The notes beneath the pieces are model-generated. The model saw only the letters and a list, made by a program, of their open reading frames with translations, made no database searches and had not been told where the DNA came from. Positions 1 through 11,087 of a stretch of 64,000 bases of DNA are shown piece after piece (the first letter of the stretch is position 1; every line of letters begins with the position of its first letter). The stretch comes from Vibrio coralliilyticus. Its GTDB lineage: Bacteria > Pseudomonadota > Gammaproteobacteria > Enterobacterales > Vibrionaceae. The position numbers and the translations under genes are program-made. The stretch is from the NCBI RefSeq assembly GCF_024449095.1, contig NZ_CP024627.1, positions 2,914,001-2,978,000 on the forward strand. The letters run 5' to 3'.

Positions 1-1328
1 TTGGTGGAACCAGTGTCGCTAACTTTGAAGCCATGAGTCGCTGTGCTGCGATCATTGAGCAAAACCCAAACACAAAGTTAGTCGTCAGCAGTGCCTGTTC
101 AGGCGTGACAAACTTATTAGTCGAACTCGCGAATGGAGTTCAAGATCAGACAGAGCGCAGTGCGATTCTAACCAAACTCGCCAGTATTCATGATGCGGTA
201 CTCAATCAACTAGAAGATGCAACTCAAGCAGCCAGCGAGGTCTACTCTATTCTAGATACCGTCACAAGTTTGGCAGAAGCTGCTTCGATTCAGTCAAGTA
301 CTAAGCTGACGGATCACCTTGTCGCCTGTGGTGAACTGATGTCTACACACCTGTTGGCCCAGTTAATGAGGGAACGTGGTATCAATGCGGTACGCTTTGA
401 TATTCGTGACGTACTACGCACAGATGATAATTTTGGTAAAGCAGAACCGGAACTGGCCACTATTCGTCAACAAGCGCAAGCATTGCTTATCCCGTTATGC
501 CAACAACAGGTTGTGGTAACTCAAGGCTTTATCGGTGCCGATGCAGATGGCAATACCACGACACTCGGTCGAGGTGGCAGCGATTACAGTGCCGCACTTA
601 TTGCCGAAGCGGTTGAAGCGCAGGGGCTGGAGATTTGGACCGATGTACCGGGCATTTATACCACTGACCCACGTATTGCCCCAAAAGCATCACCTATCTC
701 TGAGATCAGCTTCAGTGAAGCCTCTGAAATGGCCAATTTTGGCGCCAAGATCCTTCACCCTTCGACGCTAATTCCTGCTCTTCGCCATGATATTCCAGTC
801 TTTGTCGGTTCATCAAAGCAACCCGAAAAAGGCGGCACGTGGATTCGCCATCAAGTCGAGAGCTCACCTCTCTTCCGTGCTCTGGCTTTACGATGTAACC
901 AGACCATGGTGACGCTGCGCAGCGCGCAGATGTTCCATGCTTACGGCTTCCTGGCCAAAGTATTTGAAATTCTGGCGAAGCACAAGATTTCGGTAGATTT
1001 GATTACCACTTCAGAGATCAGTGTCAGTCTAACGCTTGACCAAACCGACACATCTGGTGGTGCTCCTCAGTTACCTGAAGCTGCACGTCTTGAGCTGGAA
1101 GAGCTGTGTACGGTTGAAGTAGAACATAACCTGTGTCTGGTCGCGCTGATTGGCAACAATATGAGTGAGAGCAAAGGTTATGCAAAACAAGTATTTGGAA
1201 CATTAGAAGAGTTTAACATGAGAATGATCTGCTATGGCGCAAGCCCTCACAACCTGTGTTTCTTAGTTGATGAGTCAGACGCAAAGCTAGCGATTCAGAA
1301 GCTGCACACTGAATTGTTTGAGAAGTAA
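1..1328 (+). CDS. lysC: Lysine-sensitive aspartokinase III, 5' end cut by the window
   Basis: Phosphorylates L-aspartate to aspartyl phosphate, the first step of the lysine, threonine and methionine pathway in the cytoplasm. The reading frame is already open at base 3 and encodes GGTSVANFEAM, part of the kinase FGGTSV nucleotide-binding motif, so the true start lies about ten codons upstream of the window; the first ATG at 33 is internal. GRGGSDYSA and the WTDVPGIYTTDPR stretch are typical of aspartokinases. The C-terminal third (from about residue 300) reads as paired ACT domains, where lysine binds in the E. coli enzyme. There is no homoserine dehydrogenase fusion, and the similarity is to LysC rather than ThrA or MetL. 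The gene ends at a bidirectional terminator shared with pmbA. Confidence 0.95.
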   Translation, partial: GGTSVANFEAMSRCAAIIEQNPNTKLVVSSACSGVTNLLVELANGVQDQTERSAILTKLASIHDAVLNQLEDATQAASEVYSILDTVTSLAEAASIQSSTKLTDHLVACGELMSTHLLAQLMRERGINAVRFDIRDVLRTDDNFGKAEPELATIRQQAQALLIPLCQQQVVVTQGFIGADADGNTTTLGRGGSDYSAALIAEAVEAQGLEIWTDVPGIYTTDPRIAPKASPISEISFSEASEMANFGAKILHPSTLIPALRHDIPVFVGSSKQPEKGGTWIRHQVESSPLFRALALRCNQTMVTLRSAQMFHAYGFLAKVFEILAKHKISVDLITTSEISVSLTLDQTDTSGGAPQLPEAARLELEELCTVEVEHNLCLVALIGNNMSESKGYAKQVFGTLEEFNMRMICYGASPHNLCFLVDESDAKLAIQKLHTELFEK

Positions 1329-1347
1329 TAATAGAGCAGAGAACAAA

Positions 1348-1377
1348 AAAGGGTTGGCGCTAAAACGCCAACCCTTT
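1348..1377. terminator. Bidirectional terminator between lysC and pmbA
   Basis: A perfect GGGTTGGCG / CGCCAACCC stem with a six-base loop, flanked by A and T runs on the two sides. It lies between two convergent genes and can serve both. Confidence 0.85.
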
Positions 1378-1407
1378 CAATTTGTATCAGTGGTAAAACC
1401 GAGAATG

Positions 1408-2751
1408 TTACTCACCCGCCACTTTCATCGACTCAATCAGAATCGAACCCGTCTGGATTTGTGAGCGGGTTTCAACATCATTACCAACCGCGACAATCTG
1501 ATTAAACATATCTTTCAGGTTGCTGGCGATTGTCACTTCAGAAACAGGATATTGGATTTGACCATTCTCTACCCAGAAGCCTGCCGCTCCTCGTGAGTAA
1601 TCACCGGTGACGATATTCACGCCCTGCCCCATCACTTCGGTGACAAGGAAGCCCGTTCCCAGTTCTTTAAGCATCTGCTCAAAGTCTTGCCCCGTCGATT
1701 GAACGAACCAGTTATGAATACCACCAGCGTGACCCGTTGGCGCCATATCCATTTTACGCGCGGCATAGCTGGTTAATAGGTATGTCGCGAGCACACCGTC
1801 GGTAATGATTTCACGATCTTGGGTTGTAACACCTTCGCTATCAAATGGGCTCGACGCTAAACCGCGTAGAACATGAGGTTTTTCAGAAATATTAAACCAG
1901 TCTGGCAGTACCTGCTGACCGAGATGATCAAGTAAGAATGACGACTTGCGATACAGGTTACCGCCACTGATTGCCATCACCAGGTGTCCAAGTAAACCCG
2001 TTGCTACATCGGCTGCGAACATCACAGGGTATTTGCCTGTCTTGAGCTTTTGCGCATCAAGACGACTGATGGTTTTCTCCGCCGCTTTCAAGCCGACTGA
2101 CTCAGGTGTCCAAAGGTCATCTTTATGGCGTGCTACTGTATAGCTGTAGTCACGCTCCATTACGCCACTTTCACCCTGCCCAATAACACAACAGCTGGTA
2201 CTGTGTCGGCTGGAGGCATAGCTAGCAAGCAAACCGTGGCTGTTGCCATAGACCTTCAAGCCATAGTGGCTGTCGTAGCTGGCGCCATCGCTTTGTTTGA
2301 TTTTGTCACTGAAGGATAACGCTTTTTGCTCAGCAGCAATCGCAATCTCTGCAGCATGATCGGGGTCAGGCGTATCAGGGTGAAACAAGTCAAGATCTGG
2401 AATATCTTGCACCATCAACTCTTTAGGAGCAGGGCCTGCGCATGGGTCTTCAGAAGTGTAGTGAGCAATATCCAATGCAGCCATCACCGTTTGTTGAATG
2501 GCTTTTTCACTGAGATCGGAGGTAGACGCACTGCCTTTGCGCTGACCTCGGTAAACGGTAATGCCTAGCGCGCCATCGCTGTTAAATTCAACATTTTCGA
2601 CTTCGCACATACGTGTCGATACACTCAGGCCTGTCGTCTTGGTGATCGCGACTTCAGCGCCATCAGATTTTTCCGCGGCCATTTCCAGTGCTTTCGCAAC
2701 GGCGGCCTCAAGCTCAACACGTTGCTGAGCGACTTGCTGTCTTACGTCCAT
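1408..2751 (-). CDS. pmbA: Metalloprotease subunit PmbA (TldE)
   Basis: Partner of TldD in the cytoplasmic TldD/TldE protease, which in E. coli trims peptide antibiotic precursors such as microcin B17 and degrades the antitoxin CcdA. The 447-residue length fits the family. The protein carries the conserved C-terminal segments [21 protein letters not shown] and TGSILIE. In the known complex TldD holds the HExxxH metal site and TldE lacks it; no such motif is seen here, as expected. The gene is divergent from darP, 108 bases away, the arrangement known from E. coli pmbA-yjgA. Confidence 0.95.
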   Translation of the reverse strand: MDVRQQVAQQRVELEAAVAKALEMAAEKSDGAEVAITKTTGLSVSTRMCEVENVEFNSDGALGITVYRGQRKGSASTSDLSEKAIQQTVMAALDIAHYTSEDPCAGPAPKELMVQDIPDLDLFHPDTPDPDHAAEIAIAAEQKALSFSDKIKQSDGASYDSHYGLKVYGNSHGLLASYASSRHSTSCCVIGQGESGVMERDYSYTVARHKDDLWTPESVGLKAAEKTISRLDAQKLKTGKYPVMFAADVATGLLGHLVMAISGGNLYRKSSFLLDHLGQQVLPDWFNISEKPHVLRGLASSPFDSEGVTTQDREIITDGVLATYLLTSYAARKMDMAPTGHAGGIHNWFVQSTGQDFEQMLKELGTGFLVTEVMGQGVNIVTGDYSRGAAGFWVENGQIQYPVSEVTIASNLKDMFNQIVAVGNDVETRSQIQTGSILIESMKVAGE

Positions 2752-2859
2752 ATCTTCTTCATGCTTAAGGTCTGATATGCCTAGAATAACAAGAATTTCG
2801 CTTTCTCCCCATGATTCTTGTTAAAATAGAGAAATAGATGTTCAAATTAAGGCAGAAAG

Positions 2860-3387
2860 ATGGCCAGAAAAAATCAAAAAGCGCCATGGGAAGAAGAAGA
2901 GGAAATCATTTGGGTAAGTAAAACCGAAATGAAACGTGACATGGAAGAGTTACAAAAACTGGGTGAGGAACTCGCCAGTCTTAAACCTTCGGTGTTAGAA
3001 AAATTCCCGTTAAGTGAAGATCTTGCAGAAGCAATTAAAGACGCACAACGCTTTAAAAATGAAGCGCGTCGTCGTCAGTTGCAATATATTGGCAAGCTGA
3101 TGCGCTTCGAAGATCCAGAGCCGCTTCAAGCTGCGCTGGACAAGGTACGTAATAAACACTCACAAGCAACCGCTGCACTACACAAGCTAGAACAGTTGCG
3201 TGACCGAATCGTTGAACAAGGCGATGAGGCGATTGCAGACGTGATGGAGCTATACCCACAAGCGGATCGCCAGCGTTTACGTCAGTTAGCTCGTCAGGCA
3301 GCGAAAGAAAAGAAAGCCGGTAAACCTGCTAAAGCATTTCGCGAAATCTTCCAAGTGCTAAAAGAGCTTAACGACGAAGAACTTTAA
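2860..3387 (+). CDS. darP: Ribosome biogenesis factor DarP (YjgA)
   Basis: Small, charged protein of 175 residues that in E. coli binds late 50S precursors and helps peptidyl-transferase centre maturation. The N-terminus [20 protein letters not shown] has the acidic run typical of the family, and the rest is rich in basic and acidic helices with no membrane segment (for example [13 protein letters not shown] near residue 70). Identification rests on overall resemblance and the divergent pmbA neighbour. GGCAGAAAG lies just before the ATG. Confidence 0.92.
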   Translation: MARKNQKAPWEEEEEIIWVSKTEMKRDMEELQKLGEELASLKPSVLEKFPLSEDLAEAIKDAQRFKNEARRRQLQYIGKLMRFEDPEPLQAALDKVRNKHSQATAALHKLEQLRDRIVEQGDEAIADVMELYPQADRQRLRQLARQAAKEKKAGKPAKAFREIFQVLKELNDEEL

Positions 3388-3410
3388 GAACCAGCCTTAG
3401 AGTAAAAGAA

Positions 3411-3443
3411 AAATGGCCTCAGACACGTTGACTGAGGCCATTT
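3411..3443. terminator. Bidirectional terminator between darP and plsC
   Basis: A perfect 12-base stem AAATGGCCTCAG / CTGAGGCCATTT with a nine-base loop between the convergent genes darP and plsC. The A and T ends allow termination in both directions. Confidence 0.8.
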
Positions 3444-3461
3444 CAACAATTTTTAGCTCGG

Positions 3462-4202
3462 TTAGACTTTGATACCTGCTTGCTGATTGAGCATGGCAAC
3501 TTCCTTATCTAGCGACTCCAGCTTGTCTTTCATCTGCTCTCGGCACAGCGTCGCAAGCTCACGGATATTTTCTTTTCCATAACTTTCAGTACTAATTGGC
3601 GGTAACATCTCAACAATGACATGCCCGTTGTTCCAACGATTGAGCTTCAATCCATCCGTCGAACTACACACAATCGGAATAATCGGAAGTTTAGCGCCAA
3701 TCGCAGCATGGAAAGCCCCAGTTTTAAAAGGCAGTAAACCACGTCCACGTGAGCGCGTTCCTTCAGGAAACATCCAGACTGATACGTCACTTTGATTCAT
3801 ACTATCCACAACTTGATCAATCGTCCCTTTCGCTTTAGAGCGGTTAGCACGATCAATCAGAATGTTACCTGTCAGCCAGTAAAGCTGACCAAACAGGGGC
3901 ATCCACGCTAAGCTCTTTTTACCTACCGTGACGACTTTTGGCGTCACTGCAGAAGAAACGGTAAACAAATCCCAATTGTTCTGGTGGTTAGCAATATAAA
4001 TATGCTGTCCGCGTTTGTATGCGTCTTCAGGTAAACGCAACTCAAGTGTAATGCCGAAAACACGCGACATCTTGCCGAACAAGCGTCCAAAGGTGAAGAC
4101 ATGTTTCGGGTTACGTGGGCTCAATAAACAGTAGCCACAACCGAACACAAACATCACAATTGCAAAAATCGCGACAGCGAATACACGTAGTAGTGCAATC
4201 AT
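3462..4202 (-). CDS. plsC: 1-acyl-sn-glycerol-3-phosphate acyltransferase
   Basis: Transfers the second acyl chain to lysophosphatidic acid to give phosphatidic acid, at the cytoplasmic face of the inner membrane. With the chosen start the protein has 246 residues, close to the E. coli enzyme. A hydrophobic N-terminal segment (about 1-22) precedes the catalytic HX4D box NHQNNWD (His73, Asp78), followed by the acceptor motif FPEGTRS (145-151). An in-frame GTG at 4265 would add 21 residues. I prefer the ATG at 4202 because TTGGAG sits about eight bases upstream and the first residues then align with E. coli PlsC. A single gene with its own terminator upstream (that of murA). Confidence 0.92.
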   Translation of the reverse strand: MIALLRVFAVAIFAIVMFVFGCGYCLLSPRNPKHVFTFGRLFGKMSRVFGITLELRLPEDAYKRGQHIYIANHQNNWDLFTVSSAVTPKVVTVGKKSLAWMPLFGQLYWLTGNILIDRANRSKAKGTIDQVVDSMNQSDVSVWMFPEGTRSRGRGLLPFKTGAFHAAIGAKLPIIPIVCSSTDGLKLNRWNNGHVIVEMLPPISTESYGKENIRELATLCREQMKDKLESLDKEVAMLNQQAGIKV

Positions 4203-4268
4203 TGGTTGTTCTCCAAGAACAAAATAGTCATTAAAATTTGCCCATGACTCTAACTTATCTAGCACCCA

Positions 4269-4297
4269 TAAAAAAGCCGAAACTCTCGTTTCGGCTT
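4269..4297 (-). terminator. Terminator of the mla-murA operon
   Basis: A perfect stem AAGCCGAAAC / GTTTCGGCTT with a TCTC (GAGA) loop; on the minus strand it ends in a T run. It lies just downstream of murA and marks the end of the mlaFEDCB-ibaG-murA transcription unit. Confidence 0.85.
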
Positions 4298-4314
4298 ACA
4301 AATGTTAGCTGAGG

Positions 4315-5589
<1,275 letters not shown>

Positions 5590-5844
5590 TTACAGTGACA
5601 TCAACTTCTTATCACGCGCCCACTCTTCTGGTGAGTAAGCTTTGATAGAAACGGCATGAATGTCATTTCTTTGGATATATTCCATCAATGGAGCGTAAAT
5701 CAGTTGTTGCTTCTTAACGCGGCTCATTCCTTCGAAACTAGCATCAACAGCGACCACTTCATAATGGCTGCCTTCACCTTTAACATGTATTTCTTCCAGG
5801 TTAAGTGCTTGTTCTAAAATCTGTTGTACTTTTGCGCTATCCAC
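5590..5844 (-). CDS. ibaG: BolA-family iron-sulfur/acid-stress protein IbaG
   Basis: An 84-residue BolA-like protein. IbaG (YrbA) binds monothiol glutaredoxin and iron-sulfur clusters; in E. coli it is linked to acid stress, and in V. cholerae to envelope and iron homeostasis. The sequence shows the BolA fold pattern with [23 protein letters not shown] cut into its parts: a conserved histidine near residue 27 and a helix-rich C-terminus with [13 protein letters not shown]. It sits between mlaB (13 bases upstream) and murA (six bases downstream), the usual location of ibaG rather than of bolA itself. Confidence 0.93.
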   Translation of the reverse strand: MDSAKVQQILEQALNLEEIHVKGEGSHYEVVAVDASFEGMSRVKKQQLIYAPLMEYIQRNDIHAVSIKAYSPEEWARDKKLMSL

Positions 5845-5857
5845 AATTCACCCCTGT

Positions 5858-6166
5858 TTAATTCTTTAAATGCCCGTCGATCAACTCTTCGACGTTACTC
5901 AACTGAAATAAAGTTAACAGTTGTTTCGGCACGAAGCTGAGCATTATATGACAGTTTTGCTTTTTTGCATGCTCTAATAGATGAATTAGCATCACCATAC
6001 CCGCAGAATCGACTCTTTCGACCTTCTCTAAGCTCACTTCAACGTTAGAGCTATTAGGCTTCCAGTTATACAGAGAGCGCCATAAGAGAGGGACCGAGTC
6101 TCTATCCAGTACACCAGAAATTTGAAACTGGTCATCAGACAGACTTAGCCATTGCGAGGGAATCAT
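5858..6166 (-). CDS. mlaB: Phospholipid transport STAS-domain protein MlaB
   Basis: Cytoplasmic STAS-domain subunit of the MlaFEDB ABC transporter, where it binds and stabilises the ATPase MlaF. The 102-residue protein has the STAS core: beta strands followed by VDSAGMVMLIHLL, the conserved loop and helix at about residues 51-64. Its ATG overlaps the mlaC stop codon by four bases (ATGA), which suggests translational coupling. STAS proteins are divergent, and gene order is as strong a support as sequence. Confidence 0.92.
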   Translation of the reverse strand: MIPSQWLSLSDDQFQISGVLDRDSVPLLWRSLYNWKPNSSNVEVSLEKVERVDSAGMVMLIHLLEHAKKQNCHIMLSFVPKQLLTLFQLSNVEELIDGHLKN

Positions 6167-6804
6167 TGTGATTTACTCTCAAAACGGATCGGCTGTGCGG
6201 CAAGGTCTTCGAGGTCTTTCGCGACAGCGAGAATGCCTTCCTGACGTAACTTGCTACTCCACTCAGATTGCTTACTTGATAATAAGCTGATGCCCTCTGC
6301 AATCATATCAAACGCCTTCCATTCACCACTCTTTTTGTCCTTGCGAAGTTTGAACTCAAGCTTGATGTTTGGGCGGGGTGAGTCAATGATGTCAACTTTA
6401 ACGCCAATAATACTTTTCTTAGAGCTAACGTTAGGCTCAGGGCCAAACTCAATTTCTTGATTAGTGTATTGTGTCAACACTTGAGCATATGAACTCACCA
6501 GATAAGCGCGAAACGCCTCGATAAACTGACCGACATCCTCACGCTTTGCTCCTTTGAGAATAGGGCCTAATAACTTAAGTGCGGCATACTTTTCATTGAC
6601 GTATGGCATCAACTCTTCTTCGACGATGACCTTGAGATAATCAGGGTTTTGATGGATTTGATCTTGCTCCGCCTTCAATCTCGCAAAGGCCTGCTCAGAG
6701 ACCTGTTTCATCATCTGGTAAGGTTGAGTTTTATCTATTTGAGCCGCAGAAACGGTAAACGACAAAGCAAACGCCACCAGAGTGAGTACTAACTTTTTCA
6801 ACAT
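6163..6804 (-). CDS. mlaC: Periplasmic phospholipid-binding protein MlaC
   Basis: Soluble periplasmic carrier that shuttles phospholipids between the outer-membrane MlaA complex and the inner-membrane MlaFEDB complex. The 213-residue protein begins with a Sec signal peptide (MLKKLVLTLVAFALSFTVSA, cleavage near residue 20-21). The mature part has the family features YVNEKYAALKLLGP and a beta-rich second half (KKSIIGVKVDII, WKAFDMIAEGISLL). It starts three bases after the mlaD stop. The outer-membrane partner gene mlaA is not in this window, as in E. coli, where it is encoded elsewhere. Confidence 0.95.
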   Translation of the reverse strand: MLKKLVLTLVAFALSFTVSAAQIDKTQPYQMMKQVSEQAFARLKAEQDQIHQNPDYLKVIVEEELMPYVNEKYAALKLLGPILKGAKREDVGQFIEAFRAYLVSSYAQVLTQYTNQEIEFGPEPNVSSKKSIIGVKVDIIDSPRPNIKLEFKLRKDKKSGEWKAFDMIAEGISLLSSKQSEWSSKLRQEGILAVAKDLEDLAAQPIRFESKSQ

Positions 6805-6806
6805 AA

Positions 6807-7298
6807 TTATTCCTCTTCCTTAGCCGAATCAGAACCACCAACGCTGTACAGCACCTGACCGATTAAATCTTCCAATACTAAAGCTGATTTGGTGTCTTCA
6901 ATATAGTCACCCTCTACCAACATTTGCTCGTCATCAAAAACAAAGCCCGGCGTCAAACCAATGTATTGCTCACCAATCAAACCTGAAGTGAGAATCTTAA
7001 CGCTGGAGGTTTCGGGAAATTGGTCATATTGACTGCTGATGGCCATAGTGACAACAGGCAGCAAGTTTTCAGTATTCAAACCAATATTCGTCACACGTCC
7101 AACCACAACCCCACCGACCTTAACCGGTGAGCGAACTTTGAGGCTGCCGATGTTATCGAACTCTGCTTTCAGTGAGTAAGTATCATTTGAGCCTAACCCC
7201 TTTACGTCAGCGACTTGAAAAATCATCACCAAAATTGCGCAAATTCCAGCAAGGACAAAGCTGCCTACCAATAATTCAGTTTTTCTTGTTTGTTGCAT
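6807..7298 (-). CDS. mlaD: MCE-domain phospholipid transport protein MlaD
   Basis: Membrane-anchored MCE protein; in E. coli six copies form a ring in the periplasm that passes lipids between MlaC and MlaFE. The protein has 163 residues. One N-terminal membrane helix at about residues 9-27 precedes a single MCE domain with the typical RSPVKVGGVVVGRV core (about 56-69) and GLIGEQYIGL near residue 106. A hydrophilic acidic tail ends the protein. The spacing to mlaE (two bases) and to mlaC (two bases) indicates one operon. Confidence 0.95.
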   Translation of the reverse strand: MQQTRKTELLVGSFVLAGICAILVMIFQVADVKGLGSNDTYSLKAEFDNIGSLKVRSPVKVGGVVVGRVTNIGLNTENLLPVVTMAISSQYDQFPETSSVKILTSGLIGEQYIGLTPGFVFDDEQMLVEGDYIEDTKSALVLEDLIGQVLYSVGGSDSAKEEE

Positions 7299-7300
7299 AC

Positions 7301-8092
7301 TTAGTTCCCAAACATCAATGCAGTCAGTACAAAGTCTAAGCCAAGTACCGCCAATGAAGAGTGTACGACGGTGCGTGTCGTTGCTCGGCTTATGCCTTCC
7401 GAAGTAGGAATAGCATCGTAGCCGTTAAACAGCGCAATCCATGTTACGGTTACAGCAAACACTAGGCTTTTAATCATGCTGTTACCAATATCCTGTCCTA
7501 GTTCAACAGACGCCTGCATAGCCGACCAGAAGCTACCATGATCTATCCCTTTCCAATCAACCCCAACCAACTGTCCACCCCAGATGCCAACCGCCATGAA
7601 AATCATTGCTAGCATAGGCATTGAAATCACCCCAGCCCAGAAGCGTGGAGCAATCACTCTTTTAAGTGGATCGACAGCCATCATTTCCATGCTAGATAGT
7701 TGTTCGGTCGCTTTCATTAGGCCAATTTCAGCCGTCAACGCAGAACCTGCACGGCCTGCAAACAGCAGCGCAGTCACTACAGGGCCTAATTCACGTAAGA
7801 GCGATAGAGCGACCATCTGCCCTAATGCCCCTTCCGCACCAAAATCGACAAGAATGACATAACCTTGCAGGCTCAATACCATGCCGATAAACAAACCGGA
7901 TAGAACAATAATAATAAGAGACTGGACACCAACGCTGTATAGTTGCTTCACTAACAGCGGCAGATGCTGTATTGGACGAGGACGTGATACTAAAGCGCCA
8001 AACAGCATTAAACTGGCACGACCAAAAGACTCGCAGACCCCCATAGCTCTGCGCCCCGTCGATGCGACAAAATTCGCGAAGTCAGACAACAT
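7301..8092 (-). CDS. mlaE: Phospholipid ABC transporter permease MlaE
   Basis: Inner-membrane permease of the Mla lipid transporter, 263 residues. Several hydrophobic helices are visible (for example [20 protein letters not shown] and [14 protein letters not shown]). The family signature [20 protein letters not shown] and the [17 protein letters not shown] coupling region follow in the middle, where the protein meets the ATPase. Its start overlaps the mlaF stop by one base, so translation of the two is likely coupled. Confidence 0.96.
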   Translation of the reverse strand: MLSDFANFVASTGRRAMGVCESFGRASLMLFGALVSRPRPIQHLPLLVKQLYSVGVQSLIIIVLSGLFIGMVLSLQGYVILVDFGAEGALGQMVALSLLRELGPVVTALLFAGRAGSALTAEIGLMKATEQLSSMEMMAVDPLKRVIAPRFWAGVISMPMLAMIFMAVGIWGGQLVGVDWKGIDHGSFWSAMQASVELGQDIGNSMIKSLVFAVTVTWIALFNGYDAIPTSEGISRATTRTVVHSSLAVLGLDFVLTALMFGN

Positions 8093-8886
8093 CAGAATAG
8101 CTCCTTCGCAATAGGTTGAGCAGGATAACGGAACGGCACAGGGCCATCCGCCTCCCCTTTCAGAAACTGTTGGACTTGCGGATCGGGGTTATCATGCAAT
8201 TCTTGTGGCGTTCCTTTGGCAATAACTTTGCCATTCGCCAGAATGTAGACCCAATCTGCGATGCTCATGACCTCTGGTACATCGTGAGAGACCACAACGG
8301 AAGTCACGCCTAACGCTTGGTTCAGGTTTCGTATCAACTCCACCAAGACGCCCATGGTGATGGGATCTTGCCCGACAAAGGGCTCATCATACATGATGAG
8401 TTGTGGGTCGAGAGCAATCGCACGAGCCAGTGCCGCTCGACGAGCCATACCACCCGACAGTTCGCTAGGCATAAGCTGAGCAGCGCCACGCAACCCTACG
8501 GCCTCCAATTTCAGCAGTACGAGAGTGTGAATAAACTCTTCACTTAATTCGGTATGTTCACGTATTGGGAAAGCGATGTTGTCAAAAACGTTGAGATCTG
8601 TGAACAAAGCTCCAGATTGAAACAACATGCTCATCTTTTTACGCTCTTTGTACAATTTTTTTCGGCTGAGAGTTGGGATATTCTTACCATCAAACCACAC
8701 TTCCCCTTTTTCAGGGTAAAGCTGACCTCCAATGAGGCGTAGCAGTGTCGTCTTACCTATACCAGAAGGTCCCATAATAGAGGTAACCTTCCCTTTAGGG
8801 ACATGCAAGCTAACATCATCAAATATCTTCCTTTTCCCGCGGGAAAAAGTCAGATTTTTAACGGTAACGAGATCGAGTGAGGACAT
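8092..8886 (-). CDS. mlaF: Phospholipid ABC transporter ATP-binding protein MlaF
   Basis: ATPase subunit of MlaFEDB and first gene of the operon. It has Walker [10 protein letters not shown] (about 39-47), the ABC signature [14 protein letters not shown] and Walker B LIMYDEPF, with the switch histidine in VVSHD. The 264 residues end in a C-terminal tail ([14 protein letters not shown]) of the type that in E. coli MlaF packs against the partner subunit and MlaB. It is divergent from yrbG across about 240 bases, where the operon promoter must lie; I could not pick out a convincing one. Confidence 0.96.
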   Translation of the reverse strand: MSSLDLVTVKNLTFSRGKRKIFDDVSLHVPKGKVTSIMGPSGIGKTTLLRLIGGQLYPEKGEVWFDGKNIPTLSRKKLYKERKKMSMLFQSGALFTDLNVFDNIAFPIREHTELSEEFIHTLVLLKLEAVGLRGAAQLMPSELSGGMARRAALARAIALDPQLIMYDEPFVGQDPITMGVLVELIRNLNQALGVTSVVVSHDVPEVMSIADWVYILANGKVIAKGTPQELHDNPDPQVQQFLKGEADGPVPFRYPAQPIAKELF

Positions 8887-9122
8887 GATGAACCCTGACT
8901 TTAGCGCTTAGAATGGGCAATCATAAGCACATTGAGTAAAAATTAAAAGCACTGTTCAATTAATTATGATTGACATTTTTATAATCGATGCCTGTTTCAT
9001 TGTAGTCATAAATAAACGCCTTCAATTTAAATGGTTAACAATTAATTGCTTCCCTTTTAGTACCTAAACCGTCAAAATTAACGGTTAAATTTGTCCCATT
9101 GAACACAAAATTAAGGATCATC

Positions 9123-10094
9123 ATGATTGAGGCGATTGCGTTTCTCGTTGTTGGATTAGTCTTTCTGGTATGGAGTGCCGATAAGCTTGTTTTTGGTGCC
9201 GCAGCCCTAGCCCGCAATGTCGGAATATCCCCACTGGTGATCGGTATGACCATCCTTGCGATGGGATCTTCTGCGCCTGAGATGATGGTCTCTGCAACAG
9301 CTGCGCTAGACGGTAAAACCGATACCGCAGTGGGCAACGTTTTGGGTTCTAACATCGCTAACATCGCGCTGATTCTTGGTATCACAGCGATGATCAAACC
9401 TCTTTCAATCAGTTCAGCAGTACTTCGTCGAGAATTGCCATTAATGATTGGTGTGACGATTCTTGCCGGTGTTTTACTGTGGGACAGTCACTTAGGCTTC
9501 TACGAAGGTGTACTTCTATTCGTCTTATTCGCTGCCTTTATCCTGACCATGCTGCGCATCAGTAAAAAGGAAAAGAGTTCTGGCAGTTCCGATCCTCTAC
9601 TTGAAGATCAAGAGTCCGAAGTGCCAGAAGGAGTGAGCAATCTTAAAGCAGGGTTATGGGTCATTGTCGGCTTGATAATCTTACCTATCGCGGCCGACAC
9701 TTTAGTTAATAGCGCCGTGTATATCGCCCAATATTTCGGCATGAGCGACTTGGTCATAGGTCTAACGATTATTGCCGTAGGGACCAGCTTACCAGAGCTT
9801 GCGGCTTCACTGGCAGGTGTTATGAAAGGGGAAGACGATATGGCCGTCGGTAATATCATTGGCTCGAACGTATTCAATATTCTTGCTGTAATGGGCATCC
9901 CAGGTATTCTTAATCCTTCAATCCTTAGTGAATACGCCATGGGGCGTGATTTTTGGGTAATGTTAGGGGTCTCATTACTGTTGGTGGCGATGGCATTGGG
10001 TAAATCTCGCAGTATCAACCGAATAGAAGGTGCTGTATTATTCTGCTGCTTTATCGCTTATCAAGGATATCTAATCCTGAACATGACAGCTTAA
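9123..10094 (+). CDS. yrbG: Calcium/sodium antiporter YrbG
   Basis: Member of the CaCA family of cation exchangers in the inner membrane, 323 residues with about ten hydrophobic segments. The two inverted alpha-repeats that form the ion site are clear: GSSAPEM with GNVLGSNIANI in the first half and GTSLPEL with GNIIGSNVFNI in the second half, separated by a charged cytoplasmic loop (about 150-170). A TTG at 9099 would lengthen the protein by eight residues, but AAGGA six bases before the ATG at 9123 decides the start. It stands in front of kdsD, as in E. coli. The transported ion is inferred from family, not shown. Confidence 0.93.
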   Translation: MIEAIAFLVVGLVFLVWSADKLVFGAAALARNVGISPLVIGMTILAMGSSAPEMMVSATAALDGKTDTAVGNVLGSNIANIALILGITAMIKPLSISSAVLRRELPLMIGVTILAGVLLWDSHLGFYEGVLLFVLFAAFILTMLRISKKEKSSGSSDPLLEDQESEVPEGVSNLKAGLWVIVGLIILPIAADTLVNSAVYIAQYFGMSDLVIGLTIIAVGTSLPELAASLAGVMKGEDDMAVGNIIGSNVFNILAVMGIPGILNPSILSEYAMGRDFWVMLGVSLLLVAMALGKSRSINRIEGAVLFCCFIAYQGYLILNMTA

Positions 10095-10121
10095 TTTAGT
10101 TTTTGCCTGCCGGAGTGTGAC

Positions 10122-11087
10122 ATGTTTGATTTTCGCTCTGCTGCTCTTGACGTATTAAAAACAGAAATCGAAGCCCTTGAGCAGCTTGATCAGTATTTTA
10201 ATGAAGATTTCATCCAAGCCTGTGAACTTATACTTGCCAATAAAGAAGGCAAGGTTGCCGTCATGGGGATGGGTAAATCAGGGCATATTGGTAATAAGAT
10301 TGCCGCATCGCTAGCCAGCACGGGCACGTCCGCCTTCTTCGTTCATCCCGGTGAAGCCGCTCACGGCGATCTGGGTATGATAAAATCGGGTGATATTGTG
10401 CTAGCGATCTCCAACTCCGGCGAATCGTCTGAAATTTTAGGGCTCTTTCCCGTTCTCAAGCGCCTTAACATCAAAATTATTAGCATGACAGGCAAGCCAG
10501 ACTCCACGATGGCAAAACTGGCTGATTTCCATTTACAAATCACTGTTCCTAAAGAGGCTTGCCCACTAGGTTTGGCTCCAACAGCAAGCACCACGGCAAC
10601 CTTGGTCATGGGTGATGCCTTGGCGGTCGCCCTTCTCCAAGCTCGTGGTTTCACGGCTGAAGATTTTGCACTATCACATCCAGGTGGTGCACTAGGTAGA
10701 AAGTTACTGCTAAAACTTTCTGATATCATGCATACCGGCGAGCAGCTCCCGTTGGTCACACCCGATACTGTGGTGCGAGAAGCACTACTTGAGATCAGCC
10801 AAAAAGGCCTTGGTATGACGGCTGTAGTTGATGACCACCAGCATCTCGTTGGCATCTTCACGGATGGTGACTTGCGACGTATTCTCGATAAGCGTATTGA
10901 TATTCACAGCGCTCTGATTGGAGAAGTCATGACGACTCACCCAACTACTGCCAGCCCAAATATTCTTGCTGCCGAAGGCTTAAACCTAATGCAGCAAAAA
11001 AGCATTAACGGTTTGATCCTTTGTGAAAATGGCAAAGTGGTCGGCGCATTAAATATGCACGATTTATTAAAAGCAGGAGTGATGTGA
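10122..11087 (+). CDS. kdsD: Arabinose-5-phosphate isomerase
   Basis: Interconverts ribulose-5-phosphate and arabinose-5-phosphate, the first step towards the LPS sugar Kdo. The 321-residue protein carries an SIS sugar-isomerase domain (about 40-175) with GMGKSGHIGNKIAASLASTG and SNSGES, followed by two CBS domains (about 205-320). It starts 27 bases after yrbG and its TGA overlaps the kdsC ATG by one base, so kdsD and kdsC are probably coupled in translation. Length and neighbours match KdsD rather than the paralogue GutQ. Confidence 0.95.
   Translation: MFDFRSAALDVLKTEIEALEQLDQYFNEDFIQACELILANKEGKVAVMGMGKSGHIGNKIAASLASTGTSAFFVHPGEAAHGDLGMIKSGDIVLAISNSGESSEILGLFPVLKRLNIKIISMTGKPDSTMAKLADFHLQITVPKEACPLGLAPTASTTATLVMGDALAVALLQARGFTAEDFALSHPGGALGRKLLLKLSDIMHTGEQLPLVTPDTVVREALLEISQKGLGMTAVVDDHQHLVGIFTDGDLRRILDKRIDIHSALIGEVMTTHPTTASPNILAAEGLNLMQQKSINGLILCENGKVVGALNMHDLLKAGVM

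Noticed and set aside
8970..8985. TTGACA and TATAAT close together upstream of yrbG
   Set aside because: The two hexamers are only four bases apart, far from the 15-19 base spacing a sigma-70 promoter needs.
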